Shown piece by piece: positions 24,137 through 33,599 of a stretch of DNA of 64,000 bases; position 1 is the stretch's first letter; each line of letters begins with the position of its first letter. Source of the stretch: Thalassococcus sp. S3 (GTDB lineage: Bacteria; Pseudomonadota; Alphaproteobacteria; Rhodobacterales; Rhodobacteraceae); contig NZ_CP022303.1 of assembly GCF_004216475.1 (NCBI RefSeq), positions 2,232,001 to 2,296,000 of the forward strand. The letters run 5' to 3'. A program made the position numbers and the translations under genes. Under the pieces are notes generated by a model. It saw only the letters and a program-made list of their open reading frames with translations. It did not search any database and had not been told where the DNA came from.

Positions 24137-24340
24137 ATGATGCAACAACTTGTGCTTCAATCCATGGCGCCTGCCTTGGGGGTCTTCATTGGCGCGTTGA
24201 TCGGCTTTTCGCTGCGCCGGCGCCGGGGGAAAACCGAAGGGCTGATGCAGGATTCGGTCTTTTTGACGGCCAGTGCCGCCGGCGGCGCGGCCTTGCTTGT
24301 GGCGATGGCCTATAACTACCTCTTCGGGGCGGGCGCATGA
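24137..24340 (+). CDS. Small membrane protein in the suf operon
   Basis: The 67-residue protein ([12 protein letters not shown]...) has a first hydrophobic helix with a basic edge ([19 protein letters not shown]) and a second one at the C-terminus ([19 protein letters not shown]). No family is recognised. A longer frame opens at 24032 but runs over the preceding gene, so ATG 24137 is preferred. It overlaps the next gene by 4 bases. Confidence 0.65.
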   Translation: MMQQLVLQSMAPALGVFIGALIGFSLRRRRGKTEGLMQDSVFLTASAAGGAALLVAMAYNYLFGAGA

Positions 24341-24648
24341 TCGTGACGACGACGCCATCGGTCGAGGGATATGCGATCGCGGACTACAAGGGCATCGTCG
24401 TGGGAGAGGCGATCCTCGGCGCCAACGTGATCCGCGATGTTTTCGCAGGGATCACGGATATTCTGGGCGGGCGCTCGGGCGCCTATGAGGAAGAGCTGGC
24501 CAAGGCACGTGCGACGGCTTTGGAAGAGATGGAAGATCGCGCCCGCGACCTGGGTGCGAACGCGGTAGTCGGTGTCGATCTCGACTACGAAGTGATCAAC
24601 AATATGCTGATGGTCAGTGCCTCTGGCACGGCCGTGCAGCTTGGATAG
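24337..24648 (+). CDS. YbjQ/UPF0145 family protein
   Basis: The 103-residue protein matches the YbjQ (heavy-metal-binding domain) family: [26 protein letters not shown], then [22 protein letters not shown], then [11 protein letters not shown]. Members form pentamers; the function is uncertain and metal binding was inferred from structure. Its start overlaps the previous gene by ATGA, so it belongs to the suf operon transcript. Confidence 0.9.
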   Translation: MIVTTTPSVEGYAIADYKGIVVGEAILGANVIRDVFAGITDILGGRSGAYEEELAKARATALEEMEDRARDLGANAVVGVDLDYEVINNMLMVSASGTAVQLG

Positions 24649-24693
24649 ACAGATCTGGCCCTTTGGCCGGGAAAGACAATCAGAGGCGAAATC

Positions 24694-25449
24694 ATGTTGG
24701 ATATCAAAAACCTGCACGTGAAACTTGAGGAAGAGGACAAGCAAATTCTCAAGGGCGTCGATCTGCAGGTCGATGCGGGCAAGGTGCATGCGATCATGGG
24801 GCCCAACGGGTCGGGTAAATCGACCCTGTCCTATGTTCTATCGGGCCGCGAAGGTTACGAGGTTACCGACGGCACGGCCTCTCTCGAAGGCACCGATCTG
24901 CTGGAACTGGAACCCGAAGAGCGTGCAGCGGCAGGCCTGTTTCTGGCCTTCCAATATCCGGTTGAGATCCCCGGTGTGGGCAACATGACCTTCCTGCGCA
25001 CCGCGGTGAACGCGCAGCGCAAGGCCCGCGGCGAAGACGAGATGAGTGCGGCGGATTTCCTCAAGCTGGTGCGGGAGCGTGCGAAAGCGCTGAAGATCGA
25101 CGCCGATATGCTCAAACGCCCGGTCAATGTCGGCTTCTCCGGGGGGGAAAAGAAGCGCAACGAGATCCTCCAGATGGCCATGCTTGAGCCGAAGATGTGC
25201 ATCCTCGACGAGACGGATTCCGGCCTCGACGTCGATGCGATGAAACTTGTGGCCGAAGGTGTGAATGCCCTGCGGGGTGCCGGACGCGGTTTCCTCGTGA
25301 TCACCCACTACCAGCGTTTGCTGGATCACATCAAACCCGATGTGGTACACATCATGGCAGATGGTCGGATCGTCAAAAGCGGCGGGCCAGAGCTTGCCCT
25401 GGAAGTTGAAAACAACGGATATTCGGACATCCTGGCGGAGGTGGCGTAA
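24694..25449 (+). CDS. sufC: Fe-S assembly ATPase SufC
   Basis: The 251-residue ABC ATPase powers the SufBCD scaffold. Walker A is GPNGSGKST, the signature region reads GFSGGEKKRNEIL, and Walker B is CILDETDSGLDVDAMK, followed by the H-loop in LVITHYQR. It starts 45 bases after the YbjQ gene, and its stop overlaps the sufD start. Confidence 0.97.
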   Translation: MLDIKNLHVKLEEEDKQILKGVDLQVDAGKVHAIMGPNGSGKSTLSYVLSGREGYEVTDGTASLEGTDLLELEPEERAAAGLFLAFQYPVEIPGVGNMTFLRTAVNAQRKARGEDEMSAADFLKLVRERAKALKIDADMLKRPVNVGFSGGEKKRNEILQMAMLEPKMCILDETDSGLDVDAMKLVAEGVNALRGAGRGFLVITHYQRLLDHIKPDVVHIMADGRIVKSGGPELALEVENNGYSDILAEVA

Positions 25450-26732
25450 TGGCCCTGCCGGAACTGAAACAGACCGCGACGGACGAACGGCTTTCGGCCC
25501 TGTCCCTCCCGTCGGGCGGCTGGTCTGACGCGGCGCGCAAAGAGGCGTTGTCGCGCGTGCGCGCGATGGGCCTGCCGTCGCGCAGGGATGAATATTGGAA
25601 GTACACACGCCCGGATACGCTGGTTGAGCCCGAAGCGCCCAAAGCCGCACTTTTCGATGCGGGCGAGGCCCCGATCTTTAGCGAGGTTGAGCGGCTCAAG
25701 ATCGTGTTCGTGGACGGTGTGTTCGATGCCGACGCATCGGACGATCTGAGCCTGGATGGGGTCAGCATCGAGCGTCTGGCCGACACGCAGGACACCGACA
25801 TCCACTGGGCGCGCGATGTTTACGGCACGCTTGAGGCACGTGGACAAGATCCGGTGGAACGTCCGCTTGCGGCGCTCAACACCGCTTTTGCGACCGATGG
25901 CGTGCTGATCCACGCCAAAGAAACGCCGTCCAAACCGATCAGCCTGGTTTATATCCATAAATCAGAGACTTCTGATGCGATCCTACACCATGTGATCCGG
26001 GTCGAAACGGGGGTCGAACTGACGATCCTCGAAAACGGCCCGGCTGCCGCGCGGTTCAACAAATGCATGGAAGTGGAGGTTGCCGACAAGGCGACACTCC
26101 ATCATGTCCGGGCTCAGGGTCGCGATCACGAACGGCGGGCCGCCACGCATATCTTCGCGCGGCTCGGAACGGAATCGGTCTTCAAATCATTCACGCTAAC
26201 CGCCAACGGCGTGCTGACGCGGAATGAATGCGTGATCGAATTGACCGGCGATGATGCCGTCGCTCACGTGGCCGGGGCCTGTGTGGGTGATGGTGATTTC
26301 CACCACGACGACACCGTCTTTATCACCCATGACGCGGTGAACTGCGAAAGCCGGCAGGTTTTCAAAAAAGTGCTGCGCAACGGTGCGACCGGCGTGTTCC
26401 AGGGTAAGATCCTGGTCAAACCGGATGCCCAGAAAACCGACGGCTATCAGATCAGCCAGTCGCTGCTTTTGGATGATGACAGTCAGTTTCTGGCCAAGCC
26501 CGAGCTTGAGATCTACGCCGACGATGTGGCCTGTTCGCATGGATCGACCTCCGGCGCGATCGATGAAGAGGCACTCTTTTACCTGCGCTCTCGGGGGGTG
26601 CCGGAAGGGGAGGCGACCAATCTTCTGACCCTGGCCTTCCTGGCCGAAGCGGTCGAGGAGATCGAGGACGAAACCCTGGCCGAGGAAATCACCTCGCGCC
26701 TCGAAGCCTGGCTGGTGCGGCACAGCGGTTAA
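25449..26732 (+). CDS. sufD: Fe-S assembly protein SufD
   Basis: The 427-residue SufD pairs with SufB in the SufBC2D complex. Landmarks are the N-terminal YWKYTRPDTL region, the SufB/D core (GRDHERRAATHIFARLG, then GDDAVAHVAGACVGDG) and the C-terminal CSHGSTSGAIDEEALFYLRSRG, where Cys and His in CSHGST are conserved. The ATG overlaps the sufC stop (TAATG), and the stop overlaps the next gene. Confidence 0.96.
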   Translation: MALPELKQTATDERLSALSLPSGGWSDAARKEALSRVRAMGLPSRRDEYWKYTRPDTLVEPEAPKAALFDAGEAPIFSEVERLKIVFVDGVFDADASDDLSLDGVSIERLADTQDTDIHWARDVYGTLEARGQDPVERPLAALNTAFATDGVLIHAKETPSKPISLVYIHKSETSDAILHHVIRVETGVELTILENGPAAARFNKCMEVEVADKATLHHVRAQGRDHERRAATHIFARLGTESVFKSFTLTANGVLTRNECVIELTGDDAVAHVAGACVGDGDFHHDDTVFITHDAVNCESRQVFKKVLRNGATGVFQGKILVKPDAQKTDGYQISQSLLLDDDSQFLAKPELEIYADDVACSHGSTSGAIDEEALFYLRSRGVPEGEATNLLTLAFLAEAVEEIEDETLAEEITSRLEAWLVRHSG

Positions 26733-27217
26733 TGCCTGTCACACGTGATATAACAGCCACCTACCGGGGACCGGGGCGGGTGATGAACAGGCTGTTGTCC
26801 ATGGGACCGCGCGAAGATCGTGCGCTGGCCATTTTGATGGGCGGGTGCGTTCTGGTGTTCATTGCCCAGCTTCCCCGGCTGTCGCGGGAGGCGCATCTGA
26901 CGGGGCAGGAGTTGAACATGCTGATGGGCGGCGCGCTCATGGCATGGATTTTCGTCGCACCGCTCTTACTTTATATCCTTGCCGGGCTGTCGCATCTGGT
27001 CGCGCGGCTTCTCGGGGGGCAAGGGGATTGGTATGGTGCACGGCTGGCGCTTTTCTGGGCCTTGTTGGCATCCTCACCGCTTTTGCTGCTTCACGGTGTC
27101 GTGGCGGGGTTTGTTGGGCCAGGGGCTGCGCAGCAGGGGGTTGGCCTTGGGTGGCTCATCGTGTTTCTGTGGTTCTGGTTTGCGTGTCTGAGAGCAGCAG
27201 AAAGGCCCGAAACATGA
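26732..27217 (+). CDS. YIP1-family membrane protein
   Basis: The 161-residue protein has four hydrophobic segments (LAILMGGCVLVFIAQL, MGGALMAWIFVAPLLLYIL, ALFWALLASSPLLLLHGVV, LGWLIVFLWFWFACL), the pattern of bacterial YIP1-type proteins. Its function is unknown. It overlaps sufD by one base and the next YIP1-type gene by 4 bases, forming part of the suf transcript. Confidence 0.75.
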   Translation: MPVTRDITATYRGPGRVMNRLLSMGPREDRALAILMGGCVLVFIAQLPRLSREAHLTGQELNMLMGGALMAWIFVAPLLLYILAGLSHLVARLLGGQGDWYGARLALFWALLASSPLLLLHGVVAGFVGPGAAQQGVGLGWLIVFLWFWFACLRAAERPET

Positions 27218-27804
27218 TGGCGATCAACTTGCGTGACCTGGCGGTGTTGTCGATCAAGGATCCGGCAAGTGCTGCGCGTATCCTGCTGGAGCTTTCTCCT
27301 CCGCGTGAGGCGCTGTGGACGGGCCTGCTGCTGACGGCGGTTCTGAATACGATGATGCTGGTGCTGTCGAACATGATCCTGCCGGGGCCGTCCCCAATGC
27401 CCGAGGTCTTCAACGTACCCAGCATCTACCTGATTGCTGTGGCGGTGGGCCTTGTCCTGATCTCCTACAGTATTTTCTGGACCGGGCGAGCCATGGGCGG
27501 GCAGGGCAGCATCGACGACGTGATGCTGTTGATCGTCTGGCTTCAGGCTCTGCAGGTGGCGGTGCGTGCCTTGGTCCTTGTCCTGGTTCTGACCATACCG
27601 TTTCTGGCCATGCTGCTGGTCTTGGCCTCCGTGTTCTACGGGATCTGGATCCTGATCCATTTCGTGGATCAGGCACACCGGTTCGGCTCGCTTGGCCGGT
27701 CCGCTGTCGCGATGTTTGTGGCCTTCGTCGGCCTCGTTCTGGTTCTGTCGTCGATCCTGGCGTTTCTTGGGGTCGGCCTTGTGGAGAGTCCCGGCTATGT
27801 TTGA
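27214..27804 (+). CDS. YIP1-family membrane protein
   Basis: The 196-residue protein begins MMAINLRDLAVLSIKDPASAARILL, a typical bacterial YIP1 opening, and has five membrane segments. The frame is open from 26845, but ATG 27214 overlaps the previous stop (ATGATG) and gives the family N-terminus. The gene overlaps the sufS start. A pair of YIP1 proteins between sufD and sufS is seen here; a role in Fe-S assembly is not established. Confidence 0.8.
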   Translation: MMAINLRDLAVLSIKDPASAARILLELSPPREALWTGLLLTAVLNTMMLVLSNMILPGPSPMPEVFNVPSIYLIAVAVGLVLISYSIFWTGRAMGGQGSIDDVMLLIVWLQALQVAVRALVLVLVLTIPFLAMLLVLASVFYGIWILIHFVDQAHRFGSLGRSAVAMFVAFVGLVLVLSSILAFLGVGLVESPGYV

Positions 27805-29017
27805 TATTGAGAAAATTCGGGCCGATTTCCCGATCCTGTCTCGTGAAGTGAATGGCAAACCGCTTGTCTATCTGGACAGCGGCGCATCGGCTCAAAAGCC
27901 GCAGGTCGTGATTGACGCGGTCACACGCGCCTATTCCGAGGAATACGCGAACGTGCATCGCGGATTGCACTACCTGTCAAATCTCGCGACCGAAAAGTAC
28001 GAAAACACCCGGGGCATCATCGCGCGCTTCATGGGGGCCGCCGATGAGAACGAGATCGTTCTGAACTCGGGGACCACCGAGGGGATCAACATGGTCGCCT
28101 ATGGTTGGGCCATGCCTCGGATGGAGGAGGGGGACGAGATTGTCCTCAGCGTGATGGAGCATCACGCGAATATCGTGCCGTGGCACTTCCTGCGCGAGCG
28201 GCAGGGCGTGGTGCTGAAATGGATCGATGTCGATTCCAACGGTGATCTTGATCCGCAGGCCGTTCTGGACGCGATAACGCCACGGACCAAGCTGATCGCC
28301 GTGACCCATTTGTCCAATGTTCTGGGCACAAAGGTCGATATCAAGGCCATCACCGAAGGCGCCCACGCAAAGGGCGTGCCCGTCCTTGTCGATGGCAGTC
28401 AGGCGGTGGTGCACATGCCGGTCAACGTTCAGGAGCTGGGGTGTGACTTTTACGCGATTACCGGTCACAAGCTCTACGGCCCGTCGGGGTCTGGCGCGAT
28501 TTATGTCAAATCCGAGCGCATGGCCGAAATGCGGCCCTTCATGGGCGGTGGCGATATGATCAAAGAGGTCAGCAAAGACGTCATCACCTATAACGATCCG
28601 CCCATGAAGTTCGAAGCGGGCACGCCGGGGATCGTGCAAACGATCGGCCTTGGCGTCGCGCTGGAATATATGATGGGCCTCGGTATGGAGGCGATTGCCG
28701 CGCATGAAGATGACTTGCGGGACTACGCGCGAAGCCGCCTTGACGGGCTGAATTGGCTTCAGGTGCAGGGAAAGTCAGCGGACAAGGCGGCGATCTTCAG
28801 CTTCACGCTGGACGGCGCTGCGCATGCCCACGACATCTCGACTATTCTGGACAAGAAGGGCGTCGCCGTGCGTGCCGGCCACCACTGCGCGGGGCCTTTG
28901 ATGGACCATCTTGGTGTGACGGCAACCTGCCGGGCGTCATTTGGGCTTTATAACACCACGGATGAGGTCGATGTGCTGGTTGACGCGCTGGAACTGGCGC
29001 ACGAGCTTTTCGCCTGA
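27797..29017 (+). CDS. sufS: Cysteine desulfurase SufS
   Basis: The 406-residue group II desulfurase has the N-terminus FPILSREVNGKPLVYLDSGASAQ, the PLP lysine in YAITGHKLYGPSG, the RAGHHCAGPL region carrying the active-site cysteine pocket, and CRASFGLYNT near the C-terminus. It supplies sulfur to SufBCD, normally through SufE or SufU, neither of which is in the window. The frame opens earlier (27692), but ATG 27797 (MFDIEKIRADFPIL) is the family start. Confidence 0.96.
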   Translation: MFDIEKIRADFPILSREVNGKPLVYLDSGASAQKPQVVIDAVTRAYSEEYANVHRGLHYLSNLATEKYENTRGIIARFMGAADENEIVLNSGTTEGINMVAYGWAMPRMEEGDEIVLSVMEHHANIVPWHFLRERQGVVLKWIDVDSNGDLDPQAVLDAITPRTKLIAVTHLSNVLGTKVDIKAITEGAHAKGVPVLVDGSQAVVHMPVNVQELGCDFYAITGHKLYGPSGSGAIYVKSERMAEMRPFMGGGDMIKEVSKDVITYNDPPMKFEAGTPGIVQTIGLGVALEYMMGLGMEAIAAHEDDLRDYARSRLDGLNWLQVQGKSADKAAIFSFTLDGAAHAHDISTILDKKGVAVRAGHHCAGPLMDHLGVTATCRASFGLYNTTDEVDVLVDALELAHELFA

Positions 29018-29084
29018 GACGGGTATCACGCGGCAAACTATTGAATTGCACGGCCTCAGAGAAAGCCCTATAGCAAGCGAACAA

Positions 29085-29128
29085 GGACCCATAGCTCAGC
29101 TGGATAGAGCGCTGCCCTCCGAAGGCGG
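29085..29128 (+). pseudogene. Truncated tRNA-Arg(CCG), 5' half only
   Basis: The sequence GGACCCATAGCTCAGCTGG continues through an intact D arm and anticodon arm (CTGCC-CTCCGAA-GGCGG, anticodon CCG) and then stops resembling a tRNA: the variable loop, T arm and 3' acceptor strand are absent. It differs from the intact tRNA-Arg at 29264 in the acceptor stem and D arm, so it is not a simple duplicate of that gene's 5' half. Confidence 0.8.
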
Positions 29129-29212
29129 ATGTCAAGTCTGGCGAAGGTTGAAGGTGCTGGCAAAAGTAAGTTGCGAAACAAAGGCTTGGGTAGATGTTCG
29201 GATCGCCCTTCA

Positions 29213-29356
<144 letters not shown>

Positions 29357-29513
29357 TTAGTGACTAAGGTTGCGCCGCATCCGAGGCAGTGGCGCTTACG
29401 CGAGTTTTTTTTCGCAAGCAGCCGAACGTGAGCAGTACTCAGGGATGGTGTGGCTGGTTTGGCTTGCCGTTGAACTTTCAGGCAACTCTTGAGACGGCCA
29501 GTACTAATCGGCG

Positions 29514-30431
29514 TCAAGTCTTGCAGTCCCATTTCGATTGCGCCTGCAAGATGAAGTCGATGAACACTCTTATCCTCGGCGAGACAAGGCGACGGTCGAG
29601 ATAGAGCGCAGTAAAGGGCGTAGGTGGCGGCCGGAACTCCTCGAGCGCCTCCACGAGCTTGCCCCGTTTTACTCCTTCAGCCGCCATGAATGATGGCATC
29701 TGACTTACACCGAGACCGGCACGAGCTGCGCGACCTACAGACTCACCATCATCGATTGTGACCGAACCCTCGTAGGTTTTGGACACAACTTCCCCATCCT
29801 GTGTGAAATGCCACTGCATTACTCTACCTGTGCGGCGATTGCGGAAATTGAGGCAATCGTGTTTCGCCAAGTCGTCCGGGTGTTCTGGCATGCCATGCAG
29901 ATCCCAATAGTCTGGAGATGCACACAGTACGAGTTGATCATCGAAAACCCGACGCGCTATCAGATTGGCCCTGTCGGAAAGCGCTCCCGCTCTTATCGCG
30001 ATGTCAACCGCGTCACCGGCGAGATCAACCGCACGATCATCTAGCCAAAGTTCGATTTCGACTTGAGGCCATTCTCGATGAAAGGCGTCAAGCGCCGGGA
30101 CTAAGCACATACGACCAAAGGCGGCAGGTGCACTGACTGTTAGCCGCCCCACAGGATCGCTTGCAGTGTCGCTGACTTCCGCACCTAAAGCCAAGGCGTC
30201 CGCGATCAATCGCTTGGCGCCCTCCAGATAGCGTTCGCCTTCCGGAGTTAGGCTGACGCTACGTGTGGTTCGGTGAATTAATTTAACGCCCAGTGTTTCT
30301 TCGAGGCGCGTGACGGCCTTCGACGCTGCAGATGGTGTGAGGTTCAATCGTCGGGCTCCGTCCTTGAAAGCTCCAGTCTCAGCCACGCTGATGAAGGCTT
30401 CGATGCTGATCAGAGATGGCAAGTTATTCAT
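29514..30431 (-). CDS. LysR-family transcriptional regulator
   Basis: The 305-residue protein has an N-terminal winged helix (SLISIEAFISVAETGAFKDGA, then LTPSAASKAVTRLEETLG, then RTTRSVSLTPEGERY) and a C-terminal periplasmic-binding-type effector domain. It is divergent from the F420-type oxidoreductase at 30615, so that gene and the MFS/NmrA genes behind it are its likely targets. ATG 30431 (MNNLPSLISIE) is preferred over the longer frame from 30461. It is the first gene of the island. Confidence 0.9.
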   Translation of the reverse strand: MNNLPSLISIEAFISVAETGAFKDGARRLNLTPSAASKAVTRLEETLGVKLIHRTTRSVSLTPEGERYLEGAKRLIADALALGAEVSDTASDPVGRLTVSAPAAFGRMCLVPALDAFHREWPQVEIELWLDDRAVDLAGDAVDIAIRAGALSDRANLIARRVFDDQLVLCASPDYWDLHGMPEHPDDLAKHDCLNFRNRRTGRVMQWHFTQDGEVVSKTYEGSVTIDDGESVGRAARAGLGVSQMPSFMAAEGVKRGKLVEALEEFRPPPTPFTALYLDRRLVSPRIRVFIDFILQAQSKWDCKT

Positions 30432-30614
30432 GACAAAAATTCCATTCTGAAGCCTCGGCACCCGGATTTATCCGAAATTACATAGTCTATACATCGTAAT
30501 TTACCAACGCTGGCGGCAAACCATCGCCCAATTCTGCGCGATCGGAGGCTGCCTCGGAATTACTTTGAAGCAATCGAGAGCCGCTAGCGACCACACCCAC
30601 AACGGAGAAATTCT

Positions 30615-31256
30615 ATGAAAATTGGAATCATCGGTGCCGGCGATATCGGTAAGCTCTATGGCCAACTGTGGCGCGAAGCGGGTCATGATATCATGATCGC
30701 TTCCAGGTCGTCCGAAACTCGCGAAGACGCGGCGCGCAAAATCGGCGCGACAGCGGGCACACCGGAGGATGCGGCGGCGTTTGGCGACGTAATCCTTTTA
30801 GCTGTTAACTATGCGACGGTAGACGAAGCTGTGTCCGCCATTGCGCCCGCGATTGACGGCAAGCTGGTGATTGATGCCACCAATCCGCTCATCCGTGTAT
30901 CGGGTGGTGGCGTCGAGCGAGTGATCCCCGATGATGCGATCTCGGGCGAAATCATGGCCCACAAGCTACCCGGTGCTCGAGTGGCCAAGGGGTTCACCAC
31001 GTTGTGGACGGGTCATGTCGAGGAAAAGAGCGATCGCGATGCGCCGAAAGTAGCCATGACCCTGGCGGCGGACGCTGCCGAAGATCGTGAGATCGTCGCG
31101 AAGCTCATCAGCGATGCAGGCCTTGTTCCCGTTGATCTGGGGACGCTTGCACAGTCTCGCCCGCTCGATCCGCCCAGTCCGATCTGGAACGTGGTCCTCT
31201 CCGCAGACGAACTCGCCGAACGGGTGGCCGTGTTCCGTCAGGAACAGGTCGCTTGA
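30615..31256 (+). CDS. NADPH-dependent F420 reductase-type oxidoreductase
   Basis: The 213-residue protein opens with a Rossmann dinucleotide site MKIGIIGAGDIGKLYGQLW and continues ASRSSETREDAARKIGA, matching the NpdG/F420_oxidored family. Bacterial relatives usually act on NADPH and unknown acceptors, not on F420. It follows a LysR gene divergently, and its stop overlaps the frame of the MFS gene, suggesting an operon with MFS, NmrA-type and epoxide-hydrolase genes. Confidence 0.85.
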   Translation: MKIGIIGAGDIGKLYGQLWREAGHDIMIASRSSETREDAARKIGATAGTPEDAAAFGDVILLAVNYATVDEAVSAIAPAIDGKLVIDATNPLIRVSGGGVERVIPDDAISGEIMAHKLPGARVAKGFTTLWTGHVEEKSDRDAPKVAMTLAADAAEDREIVAKLISDAGLVPVDLGTLAQSRPLDPPSPIWNVVLSADELAERVAVFRQEQVA

Positions 31257-31285
31257 GGCCAGACCGAAACGAAAGGATGAGTCCC

Positions 31286-32689
31286 ATGACTACGCTCACG
31301 GCATGCGCAGACAACGCGCAAACCTGCAAAAGCGCGACTCGCGGACTGACACCGATAGTCTCCGCGGCGCTGTTCCTCGAGGCGATGACTGTGTCGATCA
31401 CGGCCATCGCGATCCCAAACATGAAGGCTGATTTCGACTCATCTCTAGCCGTGCTGCAATGGACGCACGGTGCATTTATCATCGGTTTTGCTGGGCTGCT
31501 TCTGCTCGGAGGACGGGTCGCCGACCTTTATGGCCGACGCCGTGTCTTCCTCATTTCGACAGCTCTCTTCGGATTGGCTTCGCTGATCGTCGCGCTTGCA
31601 CCATCGTTGGGGCTGCTTTTCACGGCGCGCGGAATCCAAGGCGCCGCGGCGGCTTTCATGATTCCGACGTCGATATCGATCCTGACCGGCGCTTTTCCCG
31701 AAGGACCGGCGCGCAATCGGGCTCTCGGCACTTTCAATGCAGCGGGTGCCGCAGGCTTCTCGGTTGGCCTCGTCATCGGCGGATTACTCATCGCCGAACT
31801 CGGCTGGCGCTGGGCCTTTGGATTGAACTTCCCGGCCTCGGTTTTGATCGTGGCGGTTGGCATGTCTGTGATCCCGGCCGCGCGGGTCGATCGCAAGTCG
31901 GTCAAGCTTGACTGGTTTGGTGCCGCAACCGTTGCGGCGGCCATCAGCACGCTGACGCTCGCGCTGACGCTGGGCGCAGAGCATGGGTTCGGAGTTTTGG
32001 AACTTGGCCTGGTGGCCGCCGCAGTCCTGCTTTGCGGACTGTTCGTTTGGACTGAGAAGATCCATGCCGAGCCTCTGATGCCGCTCTCAATGCTGCGCAT
32101 TCCCGGATTGCGCCGGTCCAGCCTCGCTTCGCTGACCCTTCTCGGGGCGTTCTTCGGCTTCAATCTGCTGGTCAGTGTTGCGTTGCAGACAGGGCACGGC
32201 ATGGCTGCCGACATGGCGGGCTTCGCGCTGCTACCGATGGGGCTTCTCTGTGTTGCGGTCGCGCAGATTATCACTCCGCGGGTGATGGACCGTTTCGATA
32301 TCGATAGGGTCGCAGCGAGCGGCTTGGGTCTCATTGCGCTCGCTTCCGCCTGGCTCTTCAGTGCTGGCAGTCTGGCACCGCTTTGGCTGGTGATCGCAGC
32401 GGCCACAGTGGCCGGCGGTCTTGGCATGGGGCTCGCTTACGCGCCGCTTGCGGTGGGTGCTGTGCGCGGCGTGGAGCTGGATCGACAGGGCGTGGCCGCC
32501 GGTTTGCAGCAGACGACGCTACAGGTTGGCGGTGTCATCGGCATTGCTCTTGCCATTGCTGCCAGCACGCTCGCGAACCGCCCGGAAGCTGGCTTGCTCG
32601 CCGCCGCTCTTATCGCTCTCGCTGGCGTGGCCGTCCTGACGCGGCGCACCACCTTCCAACCTTCTGCACCTAAAGGAGCCGCACAATGA
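31286..32689 (+). CDS. MFS multidrug-type transporter (DHA2-like)
   Basis: The protein has about 467 residues and roughly 14 hydrophobic segments, with the MFS motif A variant LLGGRVADLYGRRRVFL after helix 2. Early loops (LQWTHGAFIIGFAGL) and the repeat architecture match the DHA2 drug/proton antiporters. The start is ATG 31286, with AAAGGA 8 bases upstream; an in-frame ATG at 31277 is also possible. It is cotranscribed with the oxidoreductase before it and overlaps the NmrA-type gene by 4 bases. Confidence 0.88.
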   Translation: MTTLTACADNAQTCKSATRGLTPIVSAALFLEAMTVSITAIAIPNMKADFDSSLAVLQWTHGAFIIGFAGLLLLGGRVADLYGRRRVFLISTALFGLASLIVALAPSLGLLFTARGIQGAAAAFMIPTSISILTGAFPEGPARNRALGTFNAAGAAGFSVGLVIGGLLIAELGWRWAFGLNFPASVLIVAVGMSVIPAARVDRKSVKLDWFGAATVAAAISTLTLALTLGAEHGFGVLELGLVAAAVLLCGLFVWTEKIHAEPLMPLSMLRIPGLRRSSLASLTLLGAFFGFNLLVSVALQTGHGMAADMAGFALLPMGLLCVAVAQIITPRVMDRFDIDRVAASGLGLIALASAWLFSAGSLAPLWLVIAAATVAGGLGMGLAYAPLAVGAVRGVELDRQGVAAGLQQTTLQVGGVIGIALAIAASTLANRPEAGLLAAALIALAGVAVLTRRTTFQPSAPKGAAQ

Positions 32690-33567
32690 CGAGGGTTCTT
32701 ATCGCTGGCGCTACCGGCACGAACGGCCGTGCTTTGACCGACGAATTGAGCAAGCATGATGGCATTATTTCGCGCGCACTCGTGCGCGATACGGCTTCGG
32801 CTGAGTTCGGCGATGGCGTCGAAATCGTCGAAGGCGATCTGGCCGATCTCCAAAGTCTCGCTGCCGCGTTTGACGGCGTTGGAAAGGCCTATATCGTCAC
32901 CTCGATCCAACCCAATACGATCGACCTGTTCCAAAATTTCTTCCGCGCGGCAAAATCTGCAGACGTTACTCATATCGTTAAGTTTTCCGGGCTTGGTTCG
33001 GATGTGAACAGCCCTTCGGAGGTCATTCGCCAACACGGTGAGACGGACGAGGCGCTACGCGAAACCGGACTACCCTTCACCATCCTTCGCCCGAATTCTT
33101 TTTATCAGAACATGCTTGGGCAAGCGCAAGCCATCGCCGAAAATGGTACTTTTGCCCTGCCGCTTGGCGATGCGCGGCAGAGCTTGATCGATGTGCGCGA
33201 CATAGCGGAGATCACCGCGACCATCCTCACGACCGACGGTCACGTTGGCAAAGCCTACGATCTGACAGGCCCGGAAAGCCTCGACTTCCACGATGTCGCT
33301 GAGATCCTGAGCGATGTGCGCGGAGCGCCGGTGAACTACACGCCAATCACACCGGATCAGATGGAAGCAGCACTCAAAGAAGCCGGTATGCCTGAATGGT
33401 CGGCGCATGCTCTCGCTGAGATCCAAGCGCTTTTCGCCACCGGCGCGTATAGCGACGTTCTGCCCGATGCAGAACGGTTGTTAGGCAGGCCGCCACGCAG
33501 CTTTCGCCAGTTCGCCGAAGATCATGCCGAGCTTTGGATATCGACGGGCGAGGCCAGTCTGAATTGA
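32686..33567 (+). CDS. NmrA/azoreductase-type NAD(P)-binding protein
   Basis: The 293-residue atypical short-chain dehydrogenase has the nucleotide motif VLIAGATGTNGRALTDEL at the N-terminus, HIVKFSGLGSD in place of the usual Tyr-Lys pair, and LPFTILRPNSFYQNMLG. This is the pattern of the NmrA/quinone-oxidoreductase-like group. The ATG overlaps the MFS stop (ATGA), and the end is close to the epoxide-hydrolase gene. The substrate is unknown. Confidence 0.85.
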   Translation: MTRVLIAGATGTNGRALTDELSKHDGIISRALVRDTASAEFGDGVEIVEGDLADLQSLAAAFDGVGKAYIVTSIQPNTIDLFQNFFRAAKSADVTHIVKFSGLGSDVNSPSEVIRQHGETDEALRETGLPFTILRPNSFYQNMLGQAQAIAENGTFALPLGDARQSLIDVRDIAEITATILTTDGHVGKAYDLTGPESLDFHDVAEILSDVRGAPVNYTPITPDQMEAALKEAGMPEWSAHALAEIQALFATGAYSDVLPDAERLLGRPPRSFRQFAEDHAELWISTGEASLN

Positions 33568-33599
33568 TCCCTTTTTGCAGAACTCATGAGGAGAAACAA

